From assembly GCF_036632915.2 (NCBI RefSeq), contig NZ_CP155552.1:682001-746000 (forward strand): 64,000 nt of DNA. Reading direction: 5' to 3'. Position numbers and translations under genes: made by a program. The notes beneath the pieces are model-generated. The model was not told the DNA's origin. It was given only the letters and a program-made list of their open reading frames with translations, and did not search any database. Positions 43,971 to 53,961 of this stretch are shown here, piece by piece (the first letter of the stretch is position 1; every line of letters starts with the position of its first letter). This DNA is from Faecalibacterium taiwanense. Lineage in GTDB: Bacteria; Bacillota; Clostridia; Oscillospirales; Ruminococcaceae.

Positions 43971-45623
43971 TTATTTATTATTGATGGCGCTCACCAGTGC
44001 CTTGATGCCGGCCACGATGATATCGGTATCCGTACCAGCACCCCATGTGACGGTGTTATCGCCCCAGACAAGGCCGACGTAGGAGGCAGCGCGGGAGGTG
44101 GAGCCTTCGTCCAGACTGTGCTCGGAGTAGGTCTCGAGGTGGAACTCCATGCCGGTGGCGCTCTGGATGGCGTTTGCCACAGCGTCCAGACGGCCATTGC
44201 CCACCGAGGTGACCACCTTGCGCTGACCGTTCAGTTCCAGCGTGACGGTGGCGGTGATGCCACCCACCTGTGCAAAGTGGGCTTCCAGAACGTTGAGCGG
44301 CTTGCAGCGGTTGAGGAAGGCATCCTCGAAGATGTGCAGCACCTCGTTTGCGCTCAGCTCCTTGTGGCTGTGGTCGGAAACGCTCTTGACCTTGTAGCCC
44401 AGCGCCTCGCGCATTTTGGGCGGCAGGTTGTAGCCGAAGTTCTGTTCCAGCACAAAGCCGATGCCGCCCTTGCCGCTCTGGCTGTTGATGCGGATCACAT
44501 CGGCATCGTAGGTGCGGCCGATGTCGTGGGGGTCAACGGGGATGTAGGGGCAGGTCCAGCGGTGTTCGCCATGCTCCTTGCGGTAGGCCATGCCCTTTGC
44601 AATGGCATCCTGATGGCTGCCGGAGAAGGCGGCAAACACCAGCTGACCGGCGTAGGGGGTGCGCTCGTAAATGTGCATCCGGGTCACACGCTCGTAGGTG
44701 GCGCAGATGTCCGGCATATCGGAGAAGTCCAGCTTGGGGTCCACGCCGTGGCTGTACATGTTCATGGCCAGTGTCACGGCATCCACGTTGCCGGTGCGCT
44801 CGCCGTTGCCGAACAGGCAGCACTCCACCCGCTGTGCACCCGCCAGCACGGCCAGCTCTGCGCAGGCCACGCCGGTGCCGCGGTCGTTGTGGGGATGGGT
44901 GGAGATGATCACGCTGTCGCGGTATTTCAGGTGCTTGTCGCAGTACTCGATCTGGTTTGCGTAGACGTGCGGCATGCTCATTTCCACGGTAACGGGCAGG
45001 TTGATGATCATGGGACGGTCCGGGGTGGGCTGCATGATGTCCAGCACGGCGTTGCACACATCCACGGCATAGTCCACCTCGGTGCCGGTAAAGCTCTCAG
45101 GGCTGTACTCGAACAGGAAGTTGCCATCATACTCCTCGCTCAGCTGCTTGACCAGCTTTGCGCCGTCGGTGGCAATCTGCTTGATCTCCTCCTTGCTCTT
45201 GTGGAACACCTGCTCGCGCTGGGCCACAGAGGTGGAATTGTAGAAGTGGATCACCGCGCGGGGTGCGCCCTTGACGGCCTCGAAGGTCTTGCGGATGATG
45301 TGGTCGCGGCACTGGGTCAGCACCTGCACGGTGACATCCTCGGGGATCATGTTCTTCTCGATCAGGGTGCGCAGGAACTCATACTCGGTGTCGCTGGCGG
45401 CAGGGAAGCCCACCTCGATCTCCTTGAAGCCGATCTTTACCAGCATCTGGAAGAACTCCAGCTTTTCCTCAAGGCTCATGGGCACGATCAGGGCCTGATT
45501 GCCGTCGCGCAGGTCCACACTGCACCATGCGGGGGCCTTTTCAATGTGATCCTTCTTTACCCAGCTGTCATAGCCTGCGGGTACCGGGTAGTAACCCGGA
45601 GCGTACTTGGTTGCGTCCATCAT
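43971..45623 (-). CDS. leuA: 2-isopropylmalate synthase (LeuA2 type)
   Basis: 550 residues from ATG 45623, with GGGAGG about 9 bases upstream. CSVDLRDGNQALIVPM holds the metal Asp. KEIEVGFPAAS, the HPHNDRGTGVACAELA metal His motif and LFGNGERTGNVD follow. The C-terminal regulatory domain runs from about residue 430. This is the longer form usual in actinobacteria and many Clostridia. First gene of the leu operon behind a Leu T-box. The reading frame upstream to 45773 enters a palindromic element and is not used. Confidence 0.95.
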   Translation of the reverse strand: MMDATKYAPGYYPVPAGYDSWVKKDHIEKAPAWCSVDLRDGNQALIVPMSLEEKLEFFQMLVKIGFKEIEVGFPAASDTEYEFLRTLIEKNMIPEDVTVQVLTQCRDHIIRKTFEAVKGAPRAVIHFYNSTSVAQREQVFHKSKEEIKQIATDGAKLVKQLSEEYDGNFLFEYSPESFTGTEVDYAVDVCNAVLDIMQPTPDRPMIINLPVTVEMSMPHVYANQIEYCDKHLKYRDSVIISTHPHNDRGTGVACAELAVLAGAQRVECCLFGNGERTGNVDAVTLAMNMYSHGVDPKLDFSDMPDICATYERVTRMHIYERTPYAGQLVFAAFSGSHQDAIAKGMAYRKEHGEHRWTCPYIPVDPHDIGRTYDADVIRINSQSGKGGIGFVLEQNFGYNLPPKMREALGYKVKSVSDHSHKELSANEVLHIFEDAFLNRCKPLNVLEAHFAQVGGITATVTLELNGQRKVVTSVGNGRLDAVANAIQSATGMEFHLETYSEHSLDEGSTSRAASYVGLVWGDNTVTWGAGTDTDIIVAGIKALVSAINNK

Positions 45624-45682
45624 AATGTGCGTCCTCCCAAACGATTTACACTTCTTGCTCCATGCTCTTTGTGAGCGTCCTT

Positions 45683-45814
45683 GCCCTCTCAGTCTCACAT
45701 TCGTTCGACAGCTCCCCCAAAGGGGAGCCCTTGGCAAAACCGAAAACTTTGCCGTACTGCCAAGGCCTCTCACTTTGGGAGAGGTGGCACGGCGTAAGCC
45801 GTGACGGAGAGGGC
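45683..45814. repeat. Palindromic element copy 5 (T-box to leuA)
   Basis: 132 bp from GCCCTCTC to GAGAGGGC. Left half AGCTCCCCC/GGGGAGC; right half CCTCTC/GAGAGG with CACGGC/GCCGTG, as in copy 2. It sits in the leuA 5' untranslated region between the attenuator and the ribosome site. Confidence 0.75.
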
Positions 45815-45842
45815 AAGCCTGCTTCCAAAAGGCAGATATACG

Positions 45843-46154
45843 AAAAGGCTCTCGTCTTTCAAGGCGAAAACCTTGAGAGACGAGAGCCTGTAAAGTTCAA
45901 ACTACAGGGCACCCGTGGTACCACTCTCTTTGCTGCGCCTTTGGGCACAGCCGCTTTGCACGATCGGCTTTTTGCAGCGAATCGCTGTCCTTGTAACGGT
46001 GGACATCCGTCAGAGCCTACTTGTGTGTTCAGCCCTGCCGCTCAGGGGCCAGTAACCGAAACCCTCTGCACCTGCCTTGCACCACCCGGCGGCTCTCTGT
46101 ACGCAGAAGAAAATCGTTTTTTCCCCGTCAACGCATTTGTGCTTTTTTCAAAGT
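45843..46154 (-). ncRNA. T-box leader, leucine type, upstream of leuA
   Basis: On the minus strand GAGAGTGGTACCACGGGTG (antisense of 45909-45927) is the T-box motif. The terminator pairs AGGCTCTCGTCTCTCAAGG with CCTTGAAAGACGAGAGCCT and ends in TTTT. Stem I shows GGGGAAAAAACGA, ACAGAGAGCC and GGTGGTGCAAGG. On its 3' side, just before the CCCC that closes the stem, lies TACTGG, where CUG followed by G reads as a Leu specifier. That call is from manual folding. Confidence 0.87.
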
Positions 46155-46160
46155 GGACTA

Positions 46161-46189
46161 AGTTTAGCATGATTCGCGGGCAGTGTCAA
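46161..46189 (-). promoter_or_regulatory. Promoter of the leu T-box operon
   Basis: Minus strand TTGACA, 17 bases, TAAACT. Confidence 0.8.
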
Positions 46190-46259
46190 GCAATCTGACT
46201 CATTCTCAAAATGAAACAATTTCACAAAATAAGGGGCAGAATTTTCCAAAATTGTGCAC

Positions 46260-46291
46260 CGGTCGATTCGACGCATTTTTCGGTCGATTCG
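46260..46291. repeat. Direct repeat CGGTCGATTCG, two copies 21 bp apart
   Basis: Copies at 46260-46270 and 46281-46291, two helical turns apart, upstream of the secreted-protein gene. Possible operator. Confidence 0.45.
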
Positions 46292-46365
46292 TGTCAAACG
46301 AATGCCCGGGGGTGGGTACGGGTGTATGATAGGCTCAAAGATATAACAGAGGAGGTACACCCTAC

Positions 46366-46790
46366 ATGAAACTACGTACCCGTAAATTCCTTGCCGGGCT
46401 GCTGAGCCTTGGCCTGCTGCTGCAGGCGGCAAGCCCCCTCAGAGCATTGGCGGCGCAGTTGCAGCTGTTATTGTTGGCGGCGCAGCAGTCTGGGGCGGCT
46501 ACGAGATCGCTACCCGGGTGATCCTGCACAACATCCTGCCCGAGGGCGCAGAGATCCCCGCAAACCGCGGCCAGCTGGCACTGCTGGTGTGGAACACCGC
46601 AGGCAGACCTGAACCTGTGAACACCCCGGCTTTTGCGGATGTGGCAGATGCCGACACCGCCAAGGCAGCCCAGTGGTGCGTGGAACAGGGCATCATGGAA
46701 GCCAAGACCGCAGAAACCTTCAAGCCGGAAGGCTGGACCCCCAAGCTCAAGGTCATTGAGGTCTGGAACAAGGCGTTCCCCAAACAGTAA
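46366..46790 (+). CDS. Small secreted protein with one SLH-like domain (apparent frameshift)
   Basis: ATG 46366 follows GGAGG and encodes a signal peptide (MKLRTRKFLAGLLSLGLLLQAA). The frame breaks at a CCCCC tract (near 46434) and would otherwise end at 46519. One added C gives SPPQSIGGAVAAVIVGGAAVWGGYEIATRVILHN, then LPEGAEIPANRGQLALLVWNTAG and FADVADADTAKAAQWCVEQGIM...FKPEGWTP, an SLH-like unit. Total about 141 residues. A single SLH unit suggests weak or multimeric wall binding. Own terminator behind it. Confidence 0.72.
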
Positions 46791-46806
46791 ACCTATACTA
46801 AACCAA

Positions 46807-46835
46807 AGAGAGCGGCTTCGGCTGCTCTCTTTTTG
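46807..46835 (+). terminator. Terminator of the SLH-like gene
   Basis: AGAGAGC pairs with GCTCTCT around a GGCTTCGGCT region, then T5. Confidence 0.8.
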
Positions 46836-46958
46836 TATGCAGAGGGAACCTTTGTTAACAAACTGCTAAGTTTTTGGAAAGTTGTGCTCGAATTGCTGTT
46901 GCGCCCGGTTTTACTGTGCTATACTACTTGCATCAGGAACCAAAGGAGGAATTGCCAC

Positions 46959-48797
46959 ATGAAAGAAGTCAAACCTTCCAAAAAGCCGCTGGCGATTTAC
47001 TACGCCATCGTGCTGGCGGTCCTGCTGCTGCTCAACCTTGTGCTGCTGCCGTGGATGAGCGAGCGTCAGGTGGAGGAAGTGGACTACGGTACCTTTATGA
47101 CCATGACCGAGGAAAAGAACATCGGCCGTGTGGATATCGAATCCAATCAGATCATTTTTACCGATAAAGAGGAAAAGCAGGTCTACAAGACCGGCCTGAT
47201 GAACGACCCGGAGCTTACCCAGCGCCTGTATGATGCCGGAGCACAGTTTTCCAGCGAGATCGTGGAGCAGGGGTCGCCGATGCTCAATTTCCTGATCTGG
47301 TTCCTGCTGCCCATCCTGTTGTTCAGCTTCATCGGCAATCAGATGAACAAAAAGCTGATGGAAAAGGCCGGCGGCGGCCCGGGGTCCATGATGTTCGGCG
47401 GCGTGGGCAAGTCCAACGCCAAGGTCTATGTGCAGTCCACCCACGGCATCCGCTTTGCGGATGTTGCCGGTGAGGATGAAGCTAAGGAAAACCTGCAGGA
47501 GATCGTGGATTACCTGCACGACCCCGGCAAGTACGAGAGCATTGGCGCATCCATGCCCAAGGGCATCCTGCTGGTGGGCCCTCCGGGCACCGGCAAGACC
47601 ATGCTGGCTAAGGCCGTGGCAGGCGAATCCAACGTGCCGTTCTTCTCCATTTCCGGTTCTGAATTCGTGGAGATGTTCGTGGGCATGGGCGCATCCAAGG
47701 TGCGCGACCTGTTCCGACAGGCCAAGGAAAAGGCCCCCTGCATCGTGTTCATCGATGAGATCGATGCCATCGGTCAGAAGCGCAACAGCGGCAATCTCGG
47801 TGGCAACGACGAGCGTGAGCAGACTTTGAACCAGCTGCTCACCGAGATGGACGGCTTTGAGAGCAACACCGGCGTCATCATTCTGGCGGCTACCAACCGC
47901 CCGGATTCGCTGGACCCGGCGCTGACCCGTCCCGGACGTTTTGACCGCCGTGTGCCGGTGGAGCTGCCCGACCTTAAGGGCCGCGAAGAGATTTTGAAAG
48001 TGCACGCCAAAAAGGTGGCGCTGGCCCCGGGCATCGACTTCAACACTGTGGCCCGCATGGCTTCCGGTGCATCCGGTGCGGAACTTGCCAACATCGTCAA
48101 CGAAGCAGCTCTGCGCGCTGTGCGTGCAGGCCGCAAGAGCGTGACGCAGGCCGATCTGGAGGAGAGCATCGAGGTGGTCATTGCAGGCTACCAGAAGAAG
48201 AACTCCATCCTCACCGACAAGGAAAAGTGCATCGTGGCCTACCACGAGATCGGCCATGCACTGGTGGCGGCCAAGCAATCCAACTCTGCCCCTGTGCAGA
48301 AGATCACCATTATCCCCCGCACCTCCGGCGCACTGGGTTACACCATGCAGGTGGACGAGGGCAACCACTACCTGATGAGCAAGGAAGAGCTGGAAAACAA
48401 GATCGCCACCCTTACCGGCGGACGCGCCGCCGAGGAAGTGGTGTTCCGATCCATCACCACCGGTGCCTCCAACGATATCGAGCAGGCCACCAAGCTTGCC
48501 CGCGCCATGCTTACCCGCTACGGCATGAGCAAGGACTTTGACATGGTGGCGCTGGAGACCGTGAACAACCAGTATCTGGGCGGTGACACCTCGCTGGCCT
48601 GCTCGGCGCAGACCCAGCGCGAGATCGACCAGAAGGTGGTGGAGCTGGTCAAGGCCCAGCACGAAAAGGCCATCCGCATCCTGACCGACAACCGCGCCAA
48701 GCTGGACGAGCTGGCACAGTATCTGTACCAGAAGGAGACCATCACCGGCGAGGAGTTCATGGAGATCCTGAACCGGGAACCGGCACAGGCCCAGTGA
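46959..48797 (+). CDS. ftsH: ATP-dependent zinc metalloprotease FtsH
   Basis: 612 residues from ATG 46959 (AAAGGAGG). Two membrane segments (about 11-30 and 108-128) flank an external domain. AAA+ core with Walker A GPPGTGKT (207-214), [12 protein letters not shown] and the [20 protein letters not shown] sensor region. Zinc motif HEIGH (429-433), and a distal Asp ligand in the [14 protein letters not shown] region. Membrane-bound quality-control protease. A TATACT box at 46920-46925 gives the likely promoter. Upstream in-frame ATG at 46833 is within the previous terminator. Confidence 0.97.
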   Translation: MKEVKPSKKPLAIYYAIVLAVLLLLNLVLLPWMSERQVEEVDYGTFMTMTEEKNIGRVDIESNQIIFTDKEEKQVYKTGLMNDPELTQRLYDAGAQFSSEIVEQGSPMLNFLIWFLLPILLFSFIGNQMNKKLMEKAGGGPGSMMFGGVGKSNAKVYVQSTHGIRFADVAGEDEAKENLQEIVDYLHDPGKYESIGASMPKGILLVGPPGTGKTMLAKAVAGESNVPFFSISGSEFVEMFVGMGASKVRDLFRQAKEKAPCIVFIDEIDAIGQKRNSGNLGGNDEREQTLNQLLTEMDGFESNTGVIILAATNRPDSLDPALTRPGRFDRRVPVELPDLKGREEILKVHAKKVALAPGIDFNTVARMASGASGAELANIVNEAALRAVRAGRKSVTQADLEESIEVVIAGYQKKNSILTDKEKCIVAYHEIGHALVAAKQSNSAPVQKITIIPRTSGALGYTMQVDEGNHYLMSKEELENKIATLTGGRAAEEVVFRSITTGASNDIEQATKLARAMLTRYGMSKDFDMVALETVNNQYLGGDTSLACSAQTQREIDQKVVELVKAQHEKAIRILTDNRAKLDELAQYLYQKETITGEEFMEILNREPAQAQ

Positions 48798-48849
48798 CCC
48801 CGGCGGCAGAGCTTCCAAAAAATTTTTTAGCCTGCTGCAATAATCCCGC

Positions 48850-48886
48850 CGCCGCATCCGTTTATAAGACAGATGCGGCGGTTTTG
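48850..48886 (+). terminator. Terminator of ftsH
   Basis: CCGCCGCATC pairs with GATGCGGCGG (48871-48880 region), then TTTTG. Confidence 0.8.
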
Positions 48887-48967
48887 TATTACACCGCATA
48901 GCAGACCATGGTTCTCCATAAAACAAAAATGTGCGGTGCAAAACCGCCGTCAACGGAGGTATTCCAA

Positions 48968-49603
48968 ATGAAACTGAACCATAAATTTGTCCGTACCGTC
49001 ACCACCACCGCTGCAGTGCTGGGTGCTGCCGCCATGCTGAGCGTGGGCGCATTTGCCGCAGAGGCAGACATCAACGACCCTGCTGCCGCAGGCTATCTGC
49101 CCCCGCAGGAGCAGATGGTGCAGGGGGATATCGCCCTGCACAGCGCCGATGTGGCAATCGGCGAAAAGGACCCCACCTACGGCGGCTACGGCGCACCGGA
49201 GGGAAACCCCATTCAGGGCAATATTATGCTGATCTCCGGCGATGAGCTGGCCGCCCCGTCCGCAGATGCAGCGGCGAAAAAGAGCGAGGCCCGTTACACC
49301 GTCAAGGGCCTGTTCGGCAGAGAAGTGCTGTACACTGCCCGCCAGAAGGACAGTGTGCTGACGCTGGATGTGCCCGCCGGTTCTGCCACCTTCCGCACCA
49401 CCGTGCAGGACATGCAGACCCTGCTGAACGAGGGCGTGAGCACGCTGGTGGTCCAGACTGAGAAGGGCTCCACCACCCTGAACCTGTCTCTGCTGGTGGA
49501 GGGCCAGAAGGGCACCGACCGCGTGGTGCTGCGCCGACTGGGCGAAAACACCTTCCTCACCGTGGGCCTGCGCTGCCGCCGCGATTTGATCGTGGGGCGC
49601 TGA
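48968..49603 (+). CDS. Secreted protein of unknown function (211 residues)
   Basis: ATG 48968 behind GGAGG. Signal peptide MKLNHKFVRTVTTTAAVLGAAAMLSVGAFAAEA. The mature part has two short Gly/Pro-rich repeats (GYLPPQEQMVQGDIALHSADVA and GYGAPEGNPIQGNIMLISGDEL share the pattern GY..P....(V/I)QG(D/N)I). A beta-rich domain with VTARQKDSVLTLDV-like strands ends the protein. No recognised family. Own terminator at 49623-49662. Confidence 0.75.
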   Translation: MKLNHKFVRTVTTTAAVLGAAAMLSVGAFAAEADINDPAAAGYLPPQEQMVQGDIALHSADVAIGEKDPTYGGYGAPEGNPIQGNIMLISGDELAAPSADAAAKKSEARYTVKGLFGREVLYTARQKDSVLTLDVPAGSATFRTTVQDMQTLLNEGVSTLVVQTEKGSTTLNLSLLVEGQKGTDRVVLRRLGENTFLTVGLRCRRDLIVGR

Positions 49604-49622
49604 CCGCTGAGATCAAATGATG

Positions 49623-49664
49623 AAAGGGCTGCTGCACGCAGGGATGTGCAGCGGCCCTTTTTGC
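49623..49664 (+). terminator. Terminator of the secreted protein
   Basis: AAAGGGCTGCTGCAC (49623-49637) pairs with GTGCAGCGGCCCTTT (49646-49660), one mismatch, then Ts. Confidence 0.85.
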
Positions 49665-49703
49665 GCTTTTCTGTTAAGTTTTTGAAAATTTGCGCAGATG
49701 TCT

Positions 49704-49732
49704 TTGCAAAGTCTGCCGGGAGATGTTATAGT
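49704..49732 (+). promoter_or_regulatory. Promoter of the ABC exporter operon
   Basis: TTGCAA (49704-49709), 17 bases, TATAGT (49727-49732), 44 bases before the ATG. Confidence 0.65.
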
Positions 49733-49776
49733 TAAATTGAAACAGTATGCATTCCCGATAGAAAGGAAAAAACGCC

Positions 49777-50480
49777 ATGGAGCATTTTGTGGAGTTTGAG
49801 GACGTTTGCAAATATTATCAGACCGGCAGTGTGAAGATCGCCGCCGCAGACCACCTGAATTTCTATGTGGATAAGGGGAGTTCTGCATCATCGTGGGGCC
49901 CTCCGGCGCAGGTAAGACCACCCTGCTGAACATCCTCGGCGGCATGGACAGCTGCGACGAGGGAAATGTCTGGCTGGACGGCCAGAACGTGAGCCATTTT
50001 ACCGCCAGAGAGCTCACCACCTACCGCCGGTACGACGTGGGCTTTGTGTTCCAGTTCTACAACCTTGTGCAGAACCTGACCGCACTGGAGAACGTGGAGC
50101 TGGCCAGCGAGATCTGCCGCGACCCGCTGGACCCCAAAGAGACCCTGCGCAGCGTGGGTCTGGGAGAGCGGCTGAACAACTTCCCGGCTCAGCTTTCCGG
50201 CGGCGAGCAGCAGCGGGTGTCCATTGCCCGCGCACTGGCCAAAAACCCCAAGTTGCTGCTCTGCGACGAGCCCACCGGTGCACTGGATTACAAGACCGGT
50301 AAGCAGGTGCTGGCCCTTTTGCAGGATACCTGCCGCCGCACCGGCCGCACGGTGATCGTTATTACCCACAACACCGCCCTGACGGCGATGGCAGACCGCA
50401 TCATTCAGGTGCGCAGCGGCAAGATCGTCTCCAATCAGGTCAACGAGCACCCTGTGCCGGTGCAGGAGATTGAGTGGTGA
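49777..50480 (+). CDS. MacB/LolD-type ABC transporter ATPase (apparent frameshift)
   Basis: ATG 49777 follows [41 protein letters not shown]. At a GGGG tract (49875-49878) the frame breaks. One more G gives [24 protein letters not shown] with Walker A, continuing to [51 protein letters not shown] and [10 protein letters not shown]. Corrected length about 234. Powers the following FtsX-type permease; overlaps its GTG start. Confidence 0.9.
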
Positions 50481-53400
50481 GAGCTGTGCTGAAAAGTTAT
50501 CGTAAAAACATCCTGCGGGAAATGAAGGACAACCTGAGCCGCATGGTCTCGCTGTTCGGCATCGTAGCGCTGGGCGTGATGATGCTGACCGGCCTGATGA
50601 GTTTTGCGCCCAGCATGCGCATCGCCGGGCAGAAATACTACGTGCAGCAGAACGTGTTCGACCTGCGGGTGCTGTCCACGCTGGGCCTTTCGGAGGAGGA
50701 CATTGCCGCCATTGCCGCCGTGGACGGCGTGGAGGCTGTGCAGCCGGTGAAATATCAGGACGTGGAGGCCCAGTGGCAGGGCCAGAGCGAGACGGCGGTG
50801 GTGCGCCTGCAGCAGCTGCCCGCCGACCCCGGGGCCGACACGGCAGAAAATATGGACCGTCTGGTGCTGCTCTCGGGCCGGATGCCTGAGGCCCCGGACG
50901 AGTGCGTGGTGCATGTGATGGGCTACGGCGACCCGGTGGAACCGGGCACGGTGCTCACCCTGCCGGAGGACACCGAACATGTGAGCCGGAAGCAGTTCAC
51001 GGTAGTGGGCACCGTGCAGGACCCGCAGCATTTTTCCACGGACAAGGAGAGCAGCACCGCCGGTGACGGCCAGCTGGATGATATCGTATTCCTGCCGGAA
51101 GGCAGCCTGACCATGGGTTATTATACGGCGTGCTATCTCAAGGTGAAAAATGCCGACCTGTATGATAATTACTCGGACGCGTATCAGGCAGCAGTGGATG
51201 ACACAGCCGCAAGGGTAAAGGCCATCAGCGGCGCACAGTGCACGGCCCGGCGGGCGGAGCTGATCGAGGATGCCAGTGCAGAGCTGGCCGATGCCCGGGC
51301 CGAGTACAACGACAAAAAAGCCGAAGCAGACCGTCAGTTTGCGGAGGCAGAGCAGCAGCTGGCCGATGCACAGGCACAGCTGGACAGCGCCAAAGCCCAG
51401 CTGGACGCGGGCGAAGCGGAGCTTGCCGCCAACAAAAAGGCCCTGCCGGATACTATGCAGGGCGGTGCGGACGAGCTGGTGAGCGGCGAGGAACAACTGC
51501 TGGAATTTGAGGATCAGCTGCAGCAGATCGAGATGCTGGTGAACCTGAAAAAGGTGGCCGACCCGCTGCTGGGCTATGCCGAAACGGCTCTGAACAATGC
51601 ACAGAAAGCGCTGGACGAGGCCGAGCCCGCCGACGAGGAATACACCGACCTGCGGGACGCCCTGCAGAAGGCGCAGGATGCTTACGACAACATCAGCGGC
51701 CAGCTGAACGGCTATCAGGCTCAGCTGGACGCGGGCAAGCGCCAGATGTATGCACAGGGGCTGATCTCTTCGCCCAGCCTTTCCAACGAGCAGCTGGTGA
51801 CCGAAGCCAAAGCCGCACTGCGCCAGATGAAGGTAAAGCTTCTGCAGGGGCAGCTGCAGCTCACCACCGGCACGGCCACAGCCTACACCCAGTTTGATGC
51901 GGCTCGCACCCGGCTGGACGAAGGCTGGCAGCAGTACAACGACGGCGTGCAGCAGCTGGCCGATTCCCGCGCGGAGTACGAGAGCCAGAAGGCCGATGCC
52001 GAACAGCAGCTGGCCGACGGCCTTGCCCAGCTGAACGATGCCGAGGAGCAGGTGAGCCAGATCAAGAGCGGCGAGTGGTATGTGCTGGACCGCGGCTCCA
52101 CCGTGAGCTTTGTCACCTTTGAGCAGTATGCCGACCGCATGGATGCCATTGCACGGGTGTTCCCGGTGTTCTTCTTCCTGGTGGCGGCGCTGGTGGCCAC
52201 TACCACTATGACCCGCATGGTGGACGAGAACCGCCTGCAGCTGGGCACCCTGAAAGCACTGGGCTACTCCAACGCAAAGATCGCAGGCAAGTATCTGTTC
52301 TATGCCCTCAGCGCCAGCGTGCTGGGCAGCATCGTGGGCATGGTCATCGGTTTTGTGGTGTTCCCGCTCATCATCTGGTATGCTTACCAGATGATCTTCA
52401 GCATGTCCACCTTTACGCTGCACTTTTACCCCGGCATGGCGGCAGCCAGCGTAGCCATCAGCGCGGCCGTCATCGGTTTTGCTACATGGAACGCCTGCCG
52501 TGCCAGCCTGAAGGAAAAGACCGCAGCTTTGCTGCTGCCCCGGGCCCCGGTGGCAGGCAAGCGCATCTTTTTGGAGTACATCACCCCGCTGTGGCAGCAC
52601 ATGAGCTTCTCCCAAAAGACCACAGCCCGCAACCTGTTCCGCTACAAAAAGCGCTTTTTCATGACAGTGCTGGGCGTGGCAGGCTGCACGGCGCTGCTGC
52701 TGATCGGTTTTGGCATTCAGGATTCCATCCTGCCCATCGTGGACAAGCAGTCCGGGCAGCTGACCCACAACGATCTCACCATCTCGCTCAGCGATGAAAA
52801 GGCGCTGACCATGGAGCAGGGCCTTGCCGACACGCTGGACAGCAGCAGTGCGGTCCACAGCTGGGGCGCGTTCTACACAAAGTCCACCACCCTTTATAAT
52901 GAAGAGGGCGGGAGCGCCGATGTCAGCATCGTAGGCGCGGAGGACGATGCCCGGATGACCGAATACTTCACCTTCCGCACTCGGGTGGGCCACGACCCCA
53001 TTCCCTTTGAAGAGGACAGCGTGATCCTGACCGAAAAAACGGCCCTGAATCTGGGGCTGAGCGTAGGCGATACGTTCTATGTGGAGGCAGCAGACGGGAG
53101 CCGCGTGCCGCTGGTGCTGACCGGCATTACCGAGAACTACATGTTCACCCGGCTGTATCTGTCCGGTGCACAGCTGGAGAGCCTGCTGGGCGGCACACCG
53201 GAGTGGAATACTGTGTACGGCCTGACCGGCTGTACCACCGAGGCGGAGTACAACGCCCTGCGCACAAAGCTGCTGGACTGCAACTATGTGAGCAGCGTCA
53301 GCTTCACCGAGGACACCACCTCCATGTTCGGCAGCCTGATCGGCAGCCTGAACTACGTGGTGGTGCTGATCATCGTGTGCGCGGCGGCGCTGGCGGCGGT

Positions 53401-53749
53401 GGTGCTGTACAACCTGATCAGCGTCAACCTTGCCGAGCGCAAAAAGGAGCTTGCCACCATCAAGGTTCTGGGCTTCTATGACAAAGAAGTGTACCGCTAC
53501 ATCTTCCGCGAGATCGAGCTTTTGTCCCTCATCGGCTCCGGCGTGGGCCTGCTGCTGGGCGTGCCGCTGCACCGGTTCATCGTCCTGACCGTGGAAATGG
53601 ATCAGCTGATGTTTATTCGCACCATTGCACCCCACAGTTATCTGCTGGCAGTGGCATTGACGATGCTGTTCACCTTTGTGGTGTGCTTTGCCATGCGGCG
53701 GCATGTGCGGCATATCAGCATGGTGGAAAGCATGAAAGCCCCGGAGTGA
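50474..53749 (+). CDS. FtsX-family ABC permease with long coiled coil
   Basis: 1091 residues from GTG 50474 (or 50477), overlapping the ATPase stop. One N-terminal membrane helix (MVSLFGIVALGVMMLTGLMSF) precedes a large external region. It contains a coiled coil of Ala/Gln/Asp-rich heptads, about residues 255-540 (AELADARAEYNDKKAEADRQ, LADAQAQLDSAKAQLDAGEA). Two FtsX domains follow (first VFFFLVAALVATTTMTRMVDE, second LNYVVVLIIVCAAALAAVVLY with NLAERKKELATIKVLGFY). Such proteins are mechanotransmission or export permeases. No two-component regulator lies nearby, so substrate (antimicrobial peptide, lipoprotein) is open. Confidence 0.9.
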   Translation: MVRAVLKSYRKNILREMKDNLSRMVSLFGIVALGVMMLTGLMSFAPSMRIAGQKYYVQQNVFDLRVLSTLGLSEEDIAAIAAVDGVEAVQPVKYQDVEAQWQGQSETAVVRLQQLPADPGADTAENMDRLVLLSGRMPEAPDECVVHVMGYGDPVEPGTVLTLPEDTEHVSRKQFTVVGTVQDPQHFSTDKESSTAGDGQLDDIVFLPEGSLTMGYYTACYLKVKNADLYDNYSDAYQAAVDDTAARVKAISGAQCTARRAELIEDASAELADARAEYNDKKAEADRQFAEAEQQLADAQAQLDSAKAQLDAGEAELAANKKALPDTMQGGADELVSGEEQLLEFEDQLQQIEMLVNLKKVADPLLGYAETALNNAQKALDEAEPADEEYTDLRDALQKAQDAYDNISGQLNGYQAQLDAGKRQMYAQGLISSPSLSNEQLVTEAKAALRQMKVKLLQGQLQLTTGTATAYTQFDAARTRLDEGWQQYNDGVQQLADSRAEYESQKADAEQQLADGLAQLNDAEEQVSQIKSGEWYVLDRGSTVSFVTFEQYADRMDAIARVFPVFFFLVAALVATTTMTRMVDENRLQLGTLKALGYSNAKIAGKYLFYALSASVLGSIVGMVIGFVVFPLIIWYAYQMIFSMSTFTLHFYPGMAAASVAISAAVIGFATWNACRASLKEKTAALLLPRAPVAGKRIFLEYITPLWQHMSFSQKTTARNLFRYKKRFFMTVLGVAGCTALLLIGFGIQDSILPIVDKQSGQLTHNDLTISLSDEKALTMEQGLADTLDSSSAVHSWGAFYTKSTTLYNEEGGSADVSIVGAEDDARMTEYFTFRTRVGHDPIPFEEDSVILTEKTALNLGLSVGDTFYVEAADGSRVPLVLTGITENYMFTRLYLSGAQLESLLGGTPEWNTVYGLTGCTTEAEYNALRTKLLDCNYVSSVSFTEDTTSMFGSLIGSLNYVVVLIIVCAAALAAVVLYNLISVNLAERKKELATIKVLGFYDKEVYRYIFREIELLSLIGSGVGLLLGVPLHRFIVLTVEMDQLMFIRTIAPHSYLLAVALTMLFTFVVCFAMRRHVRHISMVESMKAPE

Positions 53750-53914
53750 CAGCATGACAGCGGCAAAGAACCGGTAAATTCATAAAAGCTTCATATAAAT
53801 AACATGCTTTCGCAGAAATTCTTTGGTATGATAATGCTACCGACAGGCGGGGCCGCAACCGCCTGAACGGGCAACATGATTCCTCCTTTACCAAACCAAA
53901 TACCGCAAAACAAA

Positions 53915-53957
53915 ACACCGCGCCTTGTCTGATCCGCAGCAGACAGGGCGCGGTGTC
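53915..53957. terminator. Shared terminator between ABC exporter and transglycosylase
   Basis: ACACCGCGCC (53915-53924) pairs with GGCGCGGTGT (53947-53956), with inner GTCTG/CAGAC. The preceding 160 bases (53750-53914) hold no supported gene. Confidence 0.8.
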
Positions 53958-53961
53958 TTGT

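Noticed and set aside
46911-48953. Long antisense open frame over ftsH
   Set aside because: Low-complexity composition and complete overlap with an unmistakable FtsH; same GC artefact. Similar frames opposite ilvB, ilvD, leuC, leuA and metY were dismissed for the same reason.
50435-53755. A 1106-codon open frame antisense to the ABC permease
   Set aside because: It mirrors the permease almost exactly, is His/Leu/Gln-rich with no domain, and arises from high GC and biased third positions. The plus-strand protein has clear FtsX motifs.
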